From contig NZ_JBLKNW010000010.1 of NCBI RefSeq assembly GCF_051414035.1, positions 44,975-108,974 on the forward strand: DNA of 64,000 bases. Direction: 5' to 3'. Source of the DNA: Halosimplex amylolyticum. GTDB lineage: Archaea > Halobacteriota > Halobacteria > Halobacteriales > Haloarculaceae. Positions 40,362 to 49,554 of this stretch are shown here, one piece after another (position 1 is the first letter of the stretch; each line of letters starts with the position of its first letter). The notes under the pieces were generated by a model, which saw only the letters and a program-made list of their open reading frames with translations, had not been told where the DNA came from and made no database searches. Both the position numbers and the translations under genes were made by a program.

Positions 40362-42764
40362 ATGGCGACGGGGCCCCCGCCTCCTGTCGTGTCATCGTAC
40401 GCCGACGGCGAGACGGAGCTGGCGGTGTCGGAGGTGTTGCCCGAGTACGCCGACGCGTTCCCCTTCGAGCGGTTCAACGCCATGCAGTGTTCGGTGTTGC
40501 CGGCCCTGCTCGACTCCGCGGAGAACGTCGTCGTCAGCGCGCCGACCGCCAGCGGCAAGACCGCACTCGCCGAAGTCGCCATCTGCGAAGCCATCGAAGC
40601 CGACGGAACCGCCCTCTTCCTCGCCCCGCTGCGCGCCCTGACGAACGAGAAGGAGAGCGAGTGGGAGCGCTTCGAGGAGATGGGCTACTCCGTCTACGTC
40701 GTCACCGGCGAACGCGACCTGAACCCGCGCCGCGCCGAGCGGGCGGACATCCTCGTGATGACGCCCGAGAAGGCCGACTCCGCCACCCGGAAACACGACT
40801 CGCCGCGCTACTCCTTCATCACCGACGTGGACTGCTGCGTCATCGACGAGGTCCACCTGCTCGACTCGGAGAAGCGCGGCTCCGTGCTGGAAGTGACAGT
40901 ATCGAGACTGCGCCGCCTCTGTGACCCCCGCGTGGTCGCGCTCTCGGCGACGATGCCGAACGTCGACGACGTGGCCGGGTGGCTCGACGCGCCCGCCGAC
41001 AACACCTTCGAGTTCGGCGACGAGTACCGGCCGGTCCCGCTGCACGCCGACGTGCGGACGTACACCCACGGCGACAACGCCTTCGCCGACAAGTACCGTC
41101 GACTCTACCGCGCGCTCGACATCGCCGAACCGCACATCCGCGACGAGGGGCAGGCGCTCGTGTTCGTCTCCTCGCGGCAGGACACCGTCCAGGCCGCCAA
41201 GAAGGCCCGCGACGAGATCGTCGAGCGCGACATCCCGATGGGCGCCCGCGGCGACTACGACTTCCACACCGACGCCTCCGATCTCTCGAACGACACGCTC
41301 CGCCAGTCCGTCCTCGACGGGGTCGGCTTCCACCACGCCGGGCTCTCGAAGGACGACAAGAACCTCGTCGAGCAGTGGTTCAAGGAGGGGAAACTCCAGC
41401 TCCTCTTCTCGACGTCGACGCTCGCGTGGGGCGTGAACCTCCCCGCCCGCTGCGTCGTCATCCGCGACACGAAGCTCCACGACCCCCTGGAGGGCGAGGT
41501 GGACATGAGCCCGCTCGACGTCCTCCAGATGCTCGGCCGGGCCGGTCGACCGGGCTACGACGACAAGGGGTACGCCTGGGTCGTCTGCGACTCCGCGGAC
41601 GCCGACAAGTACCGGACGCTCCTGCGAGACGGCAAGGAGATCGAGTCGCGACTCGCAGAGGACCTGGACGCCCACCTCAACGCGGAGATCGCGCTGGGGA
41701 CCATCGGCGACATCGACGACGTGATGGACTGGCTGGAGACGACGTTTTACTACGTTCGCGCCCAGAGCGCCCCCGACGAGTACGCCTCCGAGAGCGCGCT
41801 CCGCGAGCGGGTGAGCGACACGCTCCGGTCGCTGGTCGCCAGCGGGTTCGTCGAGCGCGAGGACATGCGCCTCGAACCCACGCCGCTCGGTCGCCTCGCC
41901 TCGAAGTTTTACCTGCGGCTCGACACCGCCCGCGAGTTCGCCGACCTGGCCGAACAGGCCGAGGAAGACGGCGAACTCGGCCAGGACGCCATCCTGCGAG
42001 CCATCGCGACTGCCGCGGAATTCGACAGCGTCAGCGCGCGCTCGGACGAGCGCGACGCCGTCGCTGCCGTCCTCGGCCAGACCGAGGACCTGGACCCGGG
42101 CGGTCGGAAGGTGCTCGCGATCCTCGAATCGCGGATGCGCGGGACGACACCCGGCGAGTTACAGAGCGACGCCTGGGTCATCACCCAGAACGCCCTCCGC
42201 CTGCTCGCCGCGCTCCGCGCGTTCCTCGACCGACTGGCCGGCGCCGAGGCCGCCAACCTCGCCTGCCGCATCGAGGCCCGCATCGAGAACGGCATCAGCG
42301 ACGACGCGGTCGGGCTCACGGCGATCGACGGCGTCGGCCCCGGTCGCGCGAGCAAGCTCGCCGCCGAGGGCATCACGACGCCCGCCGACGTCCGCGACGC
42401 CGGCGTCGACGGACTCGTCTCGGCCGGGCTCTCGGAGGGCGTCGCCGAGCGCGTGATCGAGAGCGCCGGTGAGCTCCCGAACGTCGTCGTCGAGTGGGGC
42501 GACTTCCCCGACACCGTGGCGGCCGGCGAGAACGACATGCAGGAGGTCACCGTCCGGAACGTCGGCGGCGACGCCCGCGCGGGCCTGCGCGTGACAGTCA
42601 ACGCGGTCGAGATGACGTCCATGAACCGCTACCTCGGCGAGGCCGACCTGCCGGTCGGCGTCTTCGGCGGCGACGCCGACGAACTGGAGTACGCCATCGA
42701 GGTCGCGTTCCCCGAACTGCCGCTCCACCCGGTCGTCGAGACCCGGCCGGTCCGCGTCGAGTGA
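40362..42764 (+). CDS. Ski2/Hel308-type superfamily 2 helicase
   Basis: ATP-dependent nucleic-acid helicase of 800 residues. Motifs in order: a Q-motif-like FERFNAMQCSVLPAL, Walker A APTASGKT (about 67-74), Ia APLRALTNEK, DEVH box (VIDEVHLLD, about 161), SAT (ALSATMP), IV VFVSSRQ, V FSTSTLAWGVNLPA and VI QMLGRAGRPG. A winged-helix and ratchet region follows, then a helix-hairpin-helix (TAIDGVGPGRASKLAAEG, about 648). A C-terminal beta domain of the Sec63/Ig type (about 705-800, EVTVRNVGGDARAGLRVTVN) is an addition compared with classic Hel308. I call it a Hel308 paralogue; role in replication-fork repair is inferred. Confidence 0.9.
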   Translation: MATGPPPPVVSSYADGETELAVSEVLPEYADAFPFERFNAMQCSVLPALLDSAENVVVSAPTASGKTALAEVAICEAIEADGTALFLAPLRALTNEKESEWERFEEMGYSVYVVTGERDLNPRRAERADILVMTPEKADSATRKHDSPRYSFITDVDCCVIDEVHLLDSEKRGSVLEVTVSRLRRLCDPRVVALSATMPNVDDVAGWLDAPADNTFEFGDEYRPVPLHADVRTYTHGDNAFADKYRRLYRALDIAEPHIRDEGQALVFVSSRQDTVQAAKKARDEIVERDIPMGARGDYDFHTDASDLSNDTLRQSVLDGVGFHHAGLSKDDKNLVEQWFKEGKLQLLFSTSTLAWGVNLPARCVVIRDTKLHDPLEGEVDMSPLDVLQMLGRAGRPGYDDKGYAWVVCDSADADKYRTLLRDGKEIESRLAEDLDAHLNAEIALGTIGDIDDVMDWLETTFYYVRAQSAPDEYASESALRERVSDTLRSLVASGFVEREDMRLEPTPLGRLASKFYLRLDTAREFADLAEQAEEDGELGQDAILRAIATAAEFDSVSARSDERDAVAAVLGQTEDLDPGGRKVLAILESRMRGTTPGELQSDAWVITQNALRLLAALRAFLDRLAGAEAANLACRIEARIENGISDDAVGLTAIDGVGPGRASKLAAEGITTPADVRDAGVDGLVSAGLSEGVAERVIESAGELPNVVVEWGDFPDTVAAGENDMQEVTVRNVGGDARAGLRVTVNAVEMTSMNRYLGEADLPVGVFGGDADELEYAIEVAFPELPLHPVVETRPVRVE

Positions 42765-42929
42765 GCGACCGGCAGGCGCCGAGTGGTCGTTCAGCAGGTG
42801 TCGAGTAGCCGACCGACGAACGCCGAGTGACCGATCGGTTCGGTCCCCTCTGCGCGCGCCGCGATCACCCGAGGTGCGATTCGGCCGAGCCCCATCTGTC
42901 CGTGTCGACTCGCTGACCGACGGTCCGAA

Positions 42930-43030
42930 CTTCGGCTATCGGAATTAATTGATTAGATCCGGTTCTAAACGTTCTAGACGATTCTGCACCGGTTGTAAAA
43001 CGTTAGAAAATCGACTAAAAGGTCGGATCG
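42930..43030. other. AT-rich gap with imperfect direct repeats
   Basis: The 370-bp region between the helicase and the gene at 43135 has no supported gene. It contains an AT-rich window in which CCGGTTCTAAACGTTCTAGA and CCGGTTGTAAAACGTTAGAA follow each other about 29 bases apart (42959 and 42988), both continuing with a TCG/ACG-ATT or ATCGAC tail. They look like two sites for one DNA-binding protein, upstream of the TATA box at 43091. Confidence 0.35.
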
Positions 43031-43090
43031 GGGGAGGCTAAATCGGCCGATTCGCGACAAACGGCGCGAAATCACCCTAGCGATCTGTTC

Positions 43091-43097
43091 TTTATAT
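43091..43097 (+). promoter_or_regulatory. TATA box for the small membrane gene
   Basis: TTTATAT, 38-44 bases ahead of the ATG at 43135, with the usual GGGG-poor spacing giving a transcription start near 43122. Confidence 0.5.
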
Positions 43098-43134
43098 GGG
43101 GTAACGGATGCAAGTGGGGAGTAGGTGACAACAG

Positions 43135-43383
43135 ATGTCCAGTGCTTCCCCGTTCCGTCGCTCCGTCCCCGAACTCTCCTCCAACCGCGGTGCACAGCGA
43201 CTCCAGTCCCTCCTCGTGGGTTCCGCCCAGTTCGCCGGCTTCTGGTCGGCCGTCGCGCTGCCCTTCGCGATGCTCGCGCTCGTCGCGTCGGGCTCGGCCG
43301 CCCAGCGGGCGCCGCTGTTCGTCGCGCTGCTGATCGCGAACGTCGTCGCGCTCCGGATCGGCCACGGCTACAATCAGGACTGA
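43135..43383 (+). CDS. Small membrane protein, function unknown
   Basis: Protein of 82 residues starting MSSASPFRRSVPELSSNRG. A basic N-terminal segment is followed by two hydrophobic helices (about residues 30-50 and 56-75, LFVALLIANVVALRIG). It has its own TATA box and an AT-rich upstream region, so it is likely expressed. I do not recognise the family. Short upstream of the NucS-like/zinc-finger gene but 128 bases apart. Confidence 0.6.
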   Translation: MSSASPFRRSVPELSSNRGAQRLQSLLVGSAQFAGFWSAVALPFAMLALVASGSAAQRAPLFVALLIANVVALRIGHGYNQD

Positions 43384-43511
43384 CCCTCGCGACCGACCCC
43401 TCCACCGCAGTCTCCTGCCGGTAGACGCCCTCCGTTTTCTCGCTCCACGCCGGCCCTCACGTTTCCGCCGCTCCCTGACGTTTAAGTCCGAGAGCGCGAC
43501 CACGTCGACCC

Positions 43512-44231
43512 ATGCACGACGAAGTGCGCGTCGTCGCGGGCGACTGCACGACGACGTTCGACGGGCGTAGCGAACGCGAACACCGCGGCGACGTAGTCAC
43601 GGTGGTCAAGCCGGACAACACGGTGCTGGTCCACGACGCCGACGGTTACCAGCCGGTGGCGTGGCTCACCAGGGCCGACAGCGTCCAGTTCGCCGACGGC
43701 GTGCTCGACGCCCGCGAGGGCGACCAGCGCCTGCGCGTCGAGGTCCACGACGAACACGGCAGCGCACGCCACCCCGTCTCGCGGGCCGGAGTCCCCGTCG
43801 GCGACTGCCCGGTCTGCGACGGCCAGCTCGTGCTCGCCAGCGGGGCCGTCCGCTGTGGCGACTGCGACGACGAGTACTCGGTGCCGCGGGACGCGGCCGT
43901 CCTGGACGAGACCTGTCCGGTCTGCGGTCTCCCGCTGTTGCGGGTCGAACGGGGCGAACCGTTCGAAGTCTGCGTCGACCGGGCGTGCGAGTCCATCGAC
44001 GACCGCGTCACCGAGCGCTTCGACCGGGAGTGGGACTGTCCGAACTGCGACGGCGAGTTACGGGTGCTCCGCCGGGGCGGTCTCATCGCCGGCTGCGAGC
44101 ACTACCCCGACTGCGACACCGGCTTCGGCATCCCGACCGGCGTGGTCGACGGGACCTGCGACTGCGGGCTGCCGGTCTTCGAGACGCCCTCCGGACGGCG
44201 GTGTCTCGATACCGGGTGCGCGGAGACCTGA
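43512..44231 (+). CDS. NucS-like N-terminal domain fused to topoisomerase-type zinc ribbons
   Basis: Protein of 239 residues. The first 90 residues resemble the N-terminal DNA-binding/dimer domain of the mismatch endonuclease NucS: an opening with GRSEREHRGDVVTVVKPDNT, then VLVHDADGYQPVAWL. The NucS catalytic C-terminal domain is absent. Instead there are several zinc-ribbon motifs of the topoisomerase I C4 type: CPVCDGQL..CGDC (about 98-115), CPVCGLPLL..C..C (about 136-160), CPNCDGEL..C..C (about 176-203) and a final CDCG..C..C. This combination suggests a DNA-binding protein without nuclease activity, perhaps in repair. Divergent in order from the HAD gene, with which it is convergent. Confidence 0.7.
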   Translation: MHDEVRVVAGDCTTTFDGRSEREHRGDVVTVVKPDNTVLVHDADGYQPVAWLTRADSVQFADGVLDAREGDQRLRVEVHDEHGSARHPVSRAGVPVGDCPVCDGQLVLASGAVRCGDCDDEYSVPRDAAVLDETCPVCGLPLLRVERGEPFEVCVDRACESIDDRVTERFDREWDCPNCDGELRVLRRGGLIAGCEHYPDCDTGFGIPTGVVDGTCDCGLPVFETPSGRRCLDTGCAET

Positions 44232-44258
44232 CCGCCCCCGGACCGGCGCTGTCGGCGG

Positions 44259-44909
44259 TTACGTGCCCCCGTCCGCGCGGCCGAGCAGGTGTTCACGCAG
44301 GTCGGCCGGCGAATCGGCGACGTAGTCCGCGGTGCTCCGGTCGGTCTCGTCGGCGCCGCCGTGGCGGAAGCCGACGACGTGCATCCCGGCGCGACTCGCG
44401 GACTCGATCCCGTGAACGGAGTCCTCGACGGCGACCGCATCGACGGGGTCGACGCCGACTTCGCGGGCGGCGTGTTCGTAGACGGCGGGTTCGGGCTTGC
44501 CCGGCCCGTCGAGGGCGTCGGCGCTGATCACCGCGTCGAATTCCAGATCGAAGCGGTCGAGGACGACCTCGATCCAGTCGTGTGGCGACGAGGAGACGAG
44601 CGCGAGGGTGACGCCGCGCTCGTCGAGCGTCGCCAGCAGGTCGTCGGCGCCGTCGAGCAGGCGCACCTCCTCGCCGTAGATGGTGGTGGCGGCCTCGTCG
44701 TACCACCCGAGGAACTCCGCGCGCGCCATCTCGATCTCGTAGGTCTCGACCAGGTAGTCGTAGATCTCCCGGTAGTTCATCCCCGTGATCTCGTCGAGGT
44801 CGAGGTCGCCGAGGCCGATCTGCGGGAGGAGCTCGTCCCGTTCGTAGGGATGCCAGTAGTCCTCCGAGTCGACCAGCACTCCGTCCATGTCGAAACAGAC
44901 CGCGTCCAT
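44259..44909 (-). CDS. HAD superfamily (subfamily IA) phosphatase
   Basis: Hydrolase of 216 residues, ATG start MDAVCFDMDGVLVDSEDYW. Motif I is DMDGVLVDS (Asp nucleophile, residues 7-15), motif II Ser in LVSSSPHDW (about 105), motif III Lys in GPGKPEPAVY (about 136) and motif IV VEDSVHGIESA (about 160). The cap is the alpha-helical type between motifs I and II, as in beta-phosphoglucomutase and phosphoglycolate phosphatase. It is therefore a small-metabolite phosphatase or phosphomutase; the substrate is not clear. Confidence 0.88.
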   Translation of the reverse strand: MDAVCFDMDGVLVDSEDYWHPYERDELLPQIGLGDLDLDEITGMNYREIYDYLVETYEIEMARAEFLGWYDEAATTIYGEEVRLLDGADDLLATLDERGVTLALVSSSPHDWIEVVLDRFDLEFDAVISADALDGPGKPEPAVYEHAAREVGVDPVDAVAVEDSVHGIESASRAGMHVVGFRHGGADETDRSTADYVADSPADLREHLLGRADGGT

Positions 44910-45132
44910 GTGTGTCCGTTTCGCGGACGGGTCGAGTGTCTTTTGGATAGGCCGTGTCTCGTCGGCGGCTCTCCGCTGATTTCGACGACGAGCGGCTCGG
45001 TGAGGCGTCGGCTGTCGGGAGCTACCTCCGCGATTCGGGCGCCGTCTCCGGCGGCGACGATGGCAGCGACGTACCAGCCACGCACAACCCACGATCGCAG
45101 GGGCTTTCAGCGCAGACTGGTACCGATGACTC

Positions 45133-46203
45133 ATGGAAGCGACGCTCTCGGGTGACGTGGTGCGGGCGGGGGACCAGGCCCGCGAGCGGTTCTACGACTC
45201 CAGTGGCTACGGCCACCCGGTCGACGCCGGCGCGCTCGAACTCGCGCCCGTCGAGGCCGCACACCTCCTCTACCGCGGCGACCTCGACGCAGTCGCGGGC
45301 CCCGACGGCGAGGCGATGGACTTCCGGGCGTTCCTCGCCTCGGCCGCCGTCTCCGAGACCGCGTTCCTCGTCTACAAGGACCTGCGCGACCGCGGGTTCT
45401 ACCTCTCGCCGGCCCGCGCCGGCTGGACCGACTCACAGGCCGCCCGGAGCGCGATCGACGACCCCGCGGTGGACTTCGTCGTCTACCCCCGCGGCTCGGG
45501 CCCGTGGGACGACGAGGTGGCCTACCGCGTCGCCGTCGTCAGCGAGCGCGAGGACGTCCCGGCGGCGGCCCTTGGCGATCTCGTGCTCGCCGTCGTCGAC
45601 GAGGAGAGCGAACTCACCTACCTGGAGACCGAACGCCGGGAGATAGCGGGGACGAGCGACGCCGACCTGCCCGGAGGCGTCTCGGGCGAGCTACTGTCAG
45701 ACCGCGTCCTGCTGTGGGACCCGCCCGAGGCGCTCTACGACCGCGCGTTCTACGGGCAGCCGCTGGACGACCAGCGCGGGGACGTGATCCAGCTCTCCCT
45801 CCTCGAAGCGGCCTATCTCGCCCGCGAAGGCGTCCTGGACGTCGACGGCGGCACCGAGGCGGTCGTCGCGCGCGGCCGCGAGGTCGAGGGCGAACGCTTC
45901 GACCGCCGGCTGCGCGTCTACGAGTCGCTGCGCGACCGCGGCGTCGTTCCCAAGACCGGCTACAAGTTCGGGGCGGACTTCCGGACCTACGCCGACGTGC
46001 AGTCGGTCGAGGACCTGGGCCACTCCGAACTGCTCGTGCGCGTGGTCGGCGCCGAGAACACCTTCTCGCCGCGCGATCTGGCGCTCGACGTCCGACTGGC
46101 CCACGGGGTTCGCAAGGAGATGGTGTTCGCGCTCGTCGGCGACGACGGCGCGGCCGGCGGCGGCGACGTCGAGTGGCTCTCGGTGACCCGGCTGACGCCG
46201 TGA
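45133..46203 (+). CDS. endA: tRNA-splicing endonuclease
   Basis: Cuts tRNA and rRNA precursors at bulge-helix-bulge motifs. Protein of 356 residues, the long form in which two EndA-like units are fused. The N-terminal copy (about 10-150) and C-terminal copy (about 190-350) each start with a similar helical segment (GALELAPVEAAHLLYRGD and DVIQLSLLEAAYLAREG). The second has the catalytic triad: Tyr in KTGYKFGADFRTY, His in LGHSELLVRVV and Lys in VRKEMVFAL. The first copy lacks these residues and is structural. The rRNA precursor in this window (63 kb) is one expected substrate. Confidence 0.93.
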   Translation: MEATLSGDVVRAGDQARERFYDSSGYGHPVDAGALELAPVEAAHLLYRGDLDAVAGPDGEAMDFRAFLASAAVSETAFLVYKDLRDRGFYLSPARAGWTDSQAARSAIDDPAVDFVVYPRGSGPWDDEVAYRVAVVSEREDVPAAALGDLVLAVVDEESELTYLETERREIAGTSDADLPGGVSGELLSDRVLLWDPPEALYDRAFYGQPLDDQRGDVIQLSLLEAAYLAREGVLDVDGGTEAVVARGREVEGERFDRRLRVYESLRDRGVVPKTGYKFGADFRTYADVQSVEDLGHSELLVRVVGAENTFSPRDLALDVRLAHGVRKEMVFALVGDDGAAGGGDVEWLSVTRLTP

Positions 46204-46249
46204 ATCCCCCGACAGCGCGCGCCCTCGTGGATAGCCGCCCTTCGCCGAC

Positions 46250-46948
46250 CTACTTCGGCACGTACACCAGCGGGTGGTGACGCCAGGCCCACCGGGTGTC
46301 GGGCCTCTCGACGACGGACCAGACGCTCTGGGGCCAGGTGCCCAGTGCGTCGTGAATCCGTTCGTAGGACAGCAGGTTCTCGCCGTCGAGCAGGAGCCGG
46401 AAGCGGTCTTCGAAGCGGTCGGCGTCGAACTGTGAATTCTCGCCGAGGAACTCGTCGGGATTGTCCGCCATTCGCTGCCAGTGAGCGCGCGCGAGGCGGT
46501 TCTGGTAGTTGAAGACCAGATAGCCGCCGGGCGCGACGGCGTCGTACATCGTCTGCAGGGCGCGCTCGACGTCCGCGACGTAACAGAGCGTGAAGTACGA
46601 GAAGACGACGCCGAAGCGCCGGTCGGCGTCGAACTCCGGAAGCACTGTCCGATCGAAGCGGAGGTTCTCGACGCCGCGGTCGCGGGCGCGCTGGCGGTTG
46701 TCGGCGAGGACCGGCTCGGCCGCGTCGTAGCCGACGACGTCGGTCTCGGGATAGCGCTCGGCGACGTCGAAGGCGACGTGGCCGGGGCCACACCCCACGT
46801 CGGCGAACGCCTCGGGAACGCCGGTTTCCTCCAGGAAGTCCACGACGACGTCGGTGGCGTGGTGAGCGCTCGGTCCCGCGTCCGCGCGGTCGTCTTCGTC
46901 TGCCGTTGCCCAGAAATCGTGCCAATCGATGGTGTCTGTGTCGGTCAT
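46250..46948 (-). CDS. Class I SAM-dependent methyltransferase
   Basis: Protein of 232 residues from ATG 46948 (MTDTDTIDWHDFWATADE). The SAM loop is ADVGCGPGHVAFDVAER (about 48-64), followed by VVGYDAAEPVL, and the post-II strand is VVFSYFTLCYVAD. A C-terminal region (RLLLDGENLLSYERIHDAL) is like other small-molecule methyltransferases. It lies 53 bases downstream of the NUDIX gene and may be cotranscribed with it. Substrate unknown. Confidence 0.85.
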   Translation of the reverse strand: MTDTDTIDWHDFWATADEDDRADAGPSAHHATDVVVDFLEETGVPEAFADVGCGPGHVAFDVAERYPETDVVGYDAAEPVLADNRQRARDRGVENLRFDRTVLPEFDADRRFGVVFSYFTLCYVADVERALQTMYDAVAPGGYLVFNYQNRLARAHWQRMADNPDEFLGENSQFDADRFEDRFRLLLDGENLLSYERIHDALGTWPQSVWSVVERPDTRWAWRHHPLVYVPK

Positions 46949-47001
46949 GGAGTGGGTCGGATGCCGCGTGTCTGCGAACGGGCGAACCGATTCCGGCGGC
47001 G

Positions 47002-47628
47002 TCACTCGAGGACAGTCCGGATATCCGCGATCACGTCCCCCTCCTCGTCGGGGTCGACGGGCAGTTCGTCGTACCACCCCGCCCGCCAGCCGTCGGCGGC
47101 CGCGGTCGGGTCGTTCCCGTCGGAGACGCCCACCGGCGAGGCGTGAAAGAGCACGTGTTGGGTTGCGTTCTGGTGGCGAGTTCCCTCGTCCGTCTCGACG
47201 ACGTGGTCGACCGTCCGCACGTACTCTACCCCGTCGAGTCGGACGGTCGTGCCGGTCTCTTCTGCCACCGTACGCCGGGCGACGGTCGCCCAGTCGTCGC
47301 CGGACTCGACGACGGCGTTCGGCAGGATCACGTGGTCGCTCTCCGACCGGACGAGGAGGAGGACCTCGTCGTCGTCGTCGGTCGTCGCCCCGACGATCAC
47401 CCGGCCGGCGGCCGTCGCCTCGCAGTGGTCCGGGGTCTCGTGCGTGTACGTGGTGTCGTGGGCGATCACGTCGTCTCGCTCCCGCAGCGCCGTCGGGTCC
47501 GTCAGCGATTTCACCGGATCCTCCCTCTCGGGGTCGACCGCCGCCGCCGTCACCGCATCGCTCCCGTCGTTCGTCTCCGTGTCCGTTCCGCCGTCCGTCG
47601 CGAATCCGTATGGCAAGTGTACTGTCAT
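47002..47628 (-). CDS. NUDIX-like hydrolase
   Basis: Protein of 208 residues from ATG 47628 (MTVHLPYGFA). An acidic N-terminal half precedes the NUDIX domain (about 75-205). The NUDIX box region reads VESGDDWATVARRTVAEETGTT; the GDxx start and VAEETG end fit, but where the consensus has REUxEExGU this protein has RTVAEETG, with Thr in place of the first Glu. It may still bind metal or be inactive. The end GWRAGWYDELPVDPDEE matches haloarchaeal NUDIX proteins. The gene is followed closely by a methyltransferase gene. Confidence 0.7.
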   Translation of the reverse strand: MTVHLPYGFATDGGTDTETNDGSDAVTAAAVDPEREDPVKSLTDPTALRERDDVIAHDTTYTHETPDHCEATAAGRVIVGATTDDDDEVLLLVRSESDHVILPNAVVESGDDWATVARRTVAEETGTTVRLDGVEYVRTVDHVVETDEGTRHQNATQHVLFHASPVGVSDGNDPTAAADGWRAGWYDELPVDPDEEGDVIADIRTVLE

Positions 47629-47730
47629 GTCGGGGGATAGCTGTCGCTGGTCGTCGAGCGGTGCGTTCGGGCCGGAACGACCGAGAGGCGCCCGTGCTCT
47701 CGGGAGTACACCGTAGCTGCCGCTCACCGA

Positions 47731-47800
47731 TAAAAATTACTATTTAGCTTAAGTTTACTCTTCACTTACAACTTCGCCCGCCTGGGATTTAAAACTTGCG
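47731..47800. promoter_or_regulatory. AT-rich spacer between NUDIX and trpS promoters
   Basis: A 70-base stretch (starting GATAAAAATTACTATTTAGC) stands out from the GC-rich background between two divergent genes. It has several candidate TATA boxes for the minus strand. I cannot decide which is used. Confidence 0.35.
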
Positions 47801-47901
47801 GCGCTCTCGTTCGCGGGGCCGGTCACCGTCTCGGTCCGGGCAGCTCGGGGTGGGCAAAGCGAACGGTATTAGTGCGTGTCGGCGCGAGTACATCGCAATC
47901 G

Positions 47902-49512
47902 ATGACATCCGATTCGCCCGATTCTGACCTGGCGGAGCGACGTCCGGACTCGGACGCGCCGATCGCCGACGGAGGGGTCGACGCCGAGGGGGCCGACGAC
48001 GTGGCGCTGGACCCGTGGGGGTCGGCCACGGTGTCGGACTACCGGAAACTGTTCGCCGAGTTCGGCATCGAGGAGTTCGACGAGGTGCTCCCCGAGGTCC
48101 CCGACCCGCACTACCTGATGCGCCGTGGGGTCATCTTCGGCCACCGCGACTACCGCCCCGTCGCCCGCGCCATGCGCGAGGGCGAGGACTTCGCCGCGCT
48201 CTCCGGGTTCATGCCCACCGGCGACCCCCACATCGGCCACAAGCTCGTCTTCGACGAGATCATCTGGCACCAGCAGCGGGGCGGCGACGCCTACGGCCTC
48301 ATCGCCGACCTGGAGGCACACAGCGCCCGCGGGCTCACCTGGGACGAGATCGACACGCACGCACGCGACTACGTCCTCTCCCTGCTCGCGCTCGGGTTCG
48401 ACCCCGAGGAGGGCGAACTCTACCGCCAGTCCACCAACCGCGAGGTGCAGGACCTGGCCTTCGAACTCGGCGTCGAGGCGAACTTCTCCGAACTCCAGGC
48501 GATCTACGACTTCGACGGCGAGACGGACGTCTCGCACATGCAGAGCGTCGTCACGCAGATGGCCGACATCCTCTACCCGCAGGCCGACGGGCCGCGACCG
48601 ACGGTCATCCCCGTCGGCCCGGACCAGGACCCGCACATGCGGCTCGCCCGCGACCTGGCCGCCCGGATGCGTTACTTCCGCGTCACCGAGGCGTTCGCCG
48701 GCTTCGAGGTGGGCGAGGAGGACGAGCGCGACCTGCTCGGTGCGGTGTACGAGTCGCTGGACGAACCCGACGACGACACGCTCCGCTGCGAGGACGCCGC
48801 CGCGGCCCTGCGCGACGACCGGGCGGACTACGAGTCGGCGGGCTACGACGCGACCACCGTCGAGGGCGTGCTCACCAAGCTCGAGAACGCCGGGATGGAG
48901 CCGATCCGCCGGCGGACCCGCTTCCTCGGCCGCAACGCCACCGACGAGGCTTTCGACGCGCTGATCGAGGCCGTCGACGGCGAGAAGCGCGTCTACGACG
49001 AGCACATCGACGCCTTCGACCTCTCGCGCGCCGAGGCCGAGGGCCTCGCCCGCGACGTCGAACTCGACCACGGCGGCTACGGCTTCCGCGCCCCGTCGTC
49101 GATCTACCACCGGTTCATGACCGGCCTCACCGGCGGGAAGATGTCCTCCTCCGTTCCGGCATCGCACATCTCCCTGCTCGACGACCCCGAGGACGGCTAC
49201 GACAAGGTGAAAGCGGCGACCACGGGCGGGCGCGAGACCGCCGAGGAACAGCGGGAACTCGGCGGCGAGGCCGACGAGTGCCCGGTGTACGAGCTGTACG
49301 CCTACCTGCTCGCGGGCGACGACGACGAGTTCGCGACGGAGGTCTACGAGGAGTGCGTCGGCGGCGAGCGGTTATGTGGCGGGTGCAAGGAGCAGGCCGC
49401 CGAACTCATGGCCGAGTTCCTCGAAGACCACCAGGACAAACGCGACGAGTGGGAGGAGAAACTCGACGAGCTGGACATCGACCTGGACGTGGCTGCCAGG
49501 CGGCGCGGGTGA
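47902..49512 (+). CDS. trpS: Tryptophanyl-tRNA synthetase
   Basis: Charges tRNA-Trp with tryptophan. Protein of 536 residues from ATG 47902 (MTSDSPDSDLAE), with an acidic 40-residue extension. The class I signature HIGH is PTGDPHIGHK (about 111-120) and the KMSKS counterpart is GGKMSSS (about 411-417). Other landmarks are LIADLEAHSARGL, VGPDQDPHMRLARDLA and the tail CGGCKEQAAELMAEFLEDHQ. Length and order fit archaeal/eukaryotic-type TrpRS. Single gene with its own promoter region. Confidence 0.95.
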   Translation: MTSDSPDSDLAERRPDSDAPIADGGVDAEGADDVALDPWGSATVSDYRKLFAEFGIEEFDEVLPEVPDPHYLMRRGVIFGHRDYRPVARAMREGEDFAALSGFMPTGDPHIGHKLVFDEIIWHQQRGGDAYGLIADLEAHSARGLTWDEIDTHARDYVLSLLALGFDPEEGELYRQSTNREVQDLAFELGVEANFSELQAIYDFDGETDVSHMQSVVTQMADILYPQADGPRPTVIPVGPDQDPHMRLARDLAARMRYFRVTEAFAGFEVGEEDERDLLGAVYESLDEPDDDTLRCEDAAAALRDDRADYESAGYDATTVEGVLTKLENAGMEPIRRRTRFLGRNATDEAFDALIEAVDGEKRVYDEHIDAFDLSRAEAEGLARDVELDHGGYGFRAPSSIYHRFMTGLTGGKMSSSVPASHISLLDDPEDGYDKVKAATTGGRETAEEQRELGGEADECPVYELYAYLLAGDDDEFATEVYEECVGGERLCGGCKEQAAELMAEFLEDHQDKRDEWEEKLDELDIDLDVAARRRG

Positions 49513-49554
49513 GGCGCACGGTTCGAACGCGAGCGCAGTTCTAATCGCCGGTCG

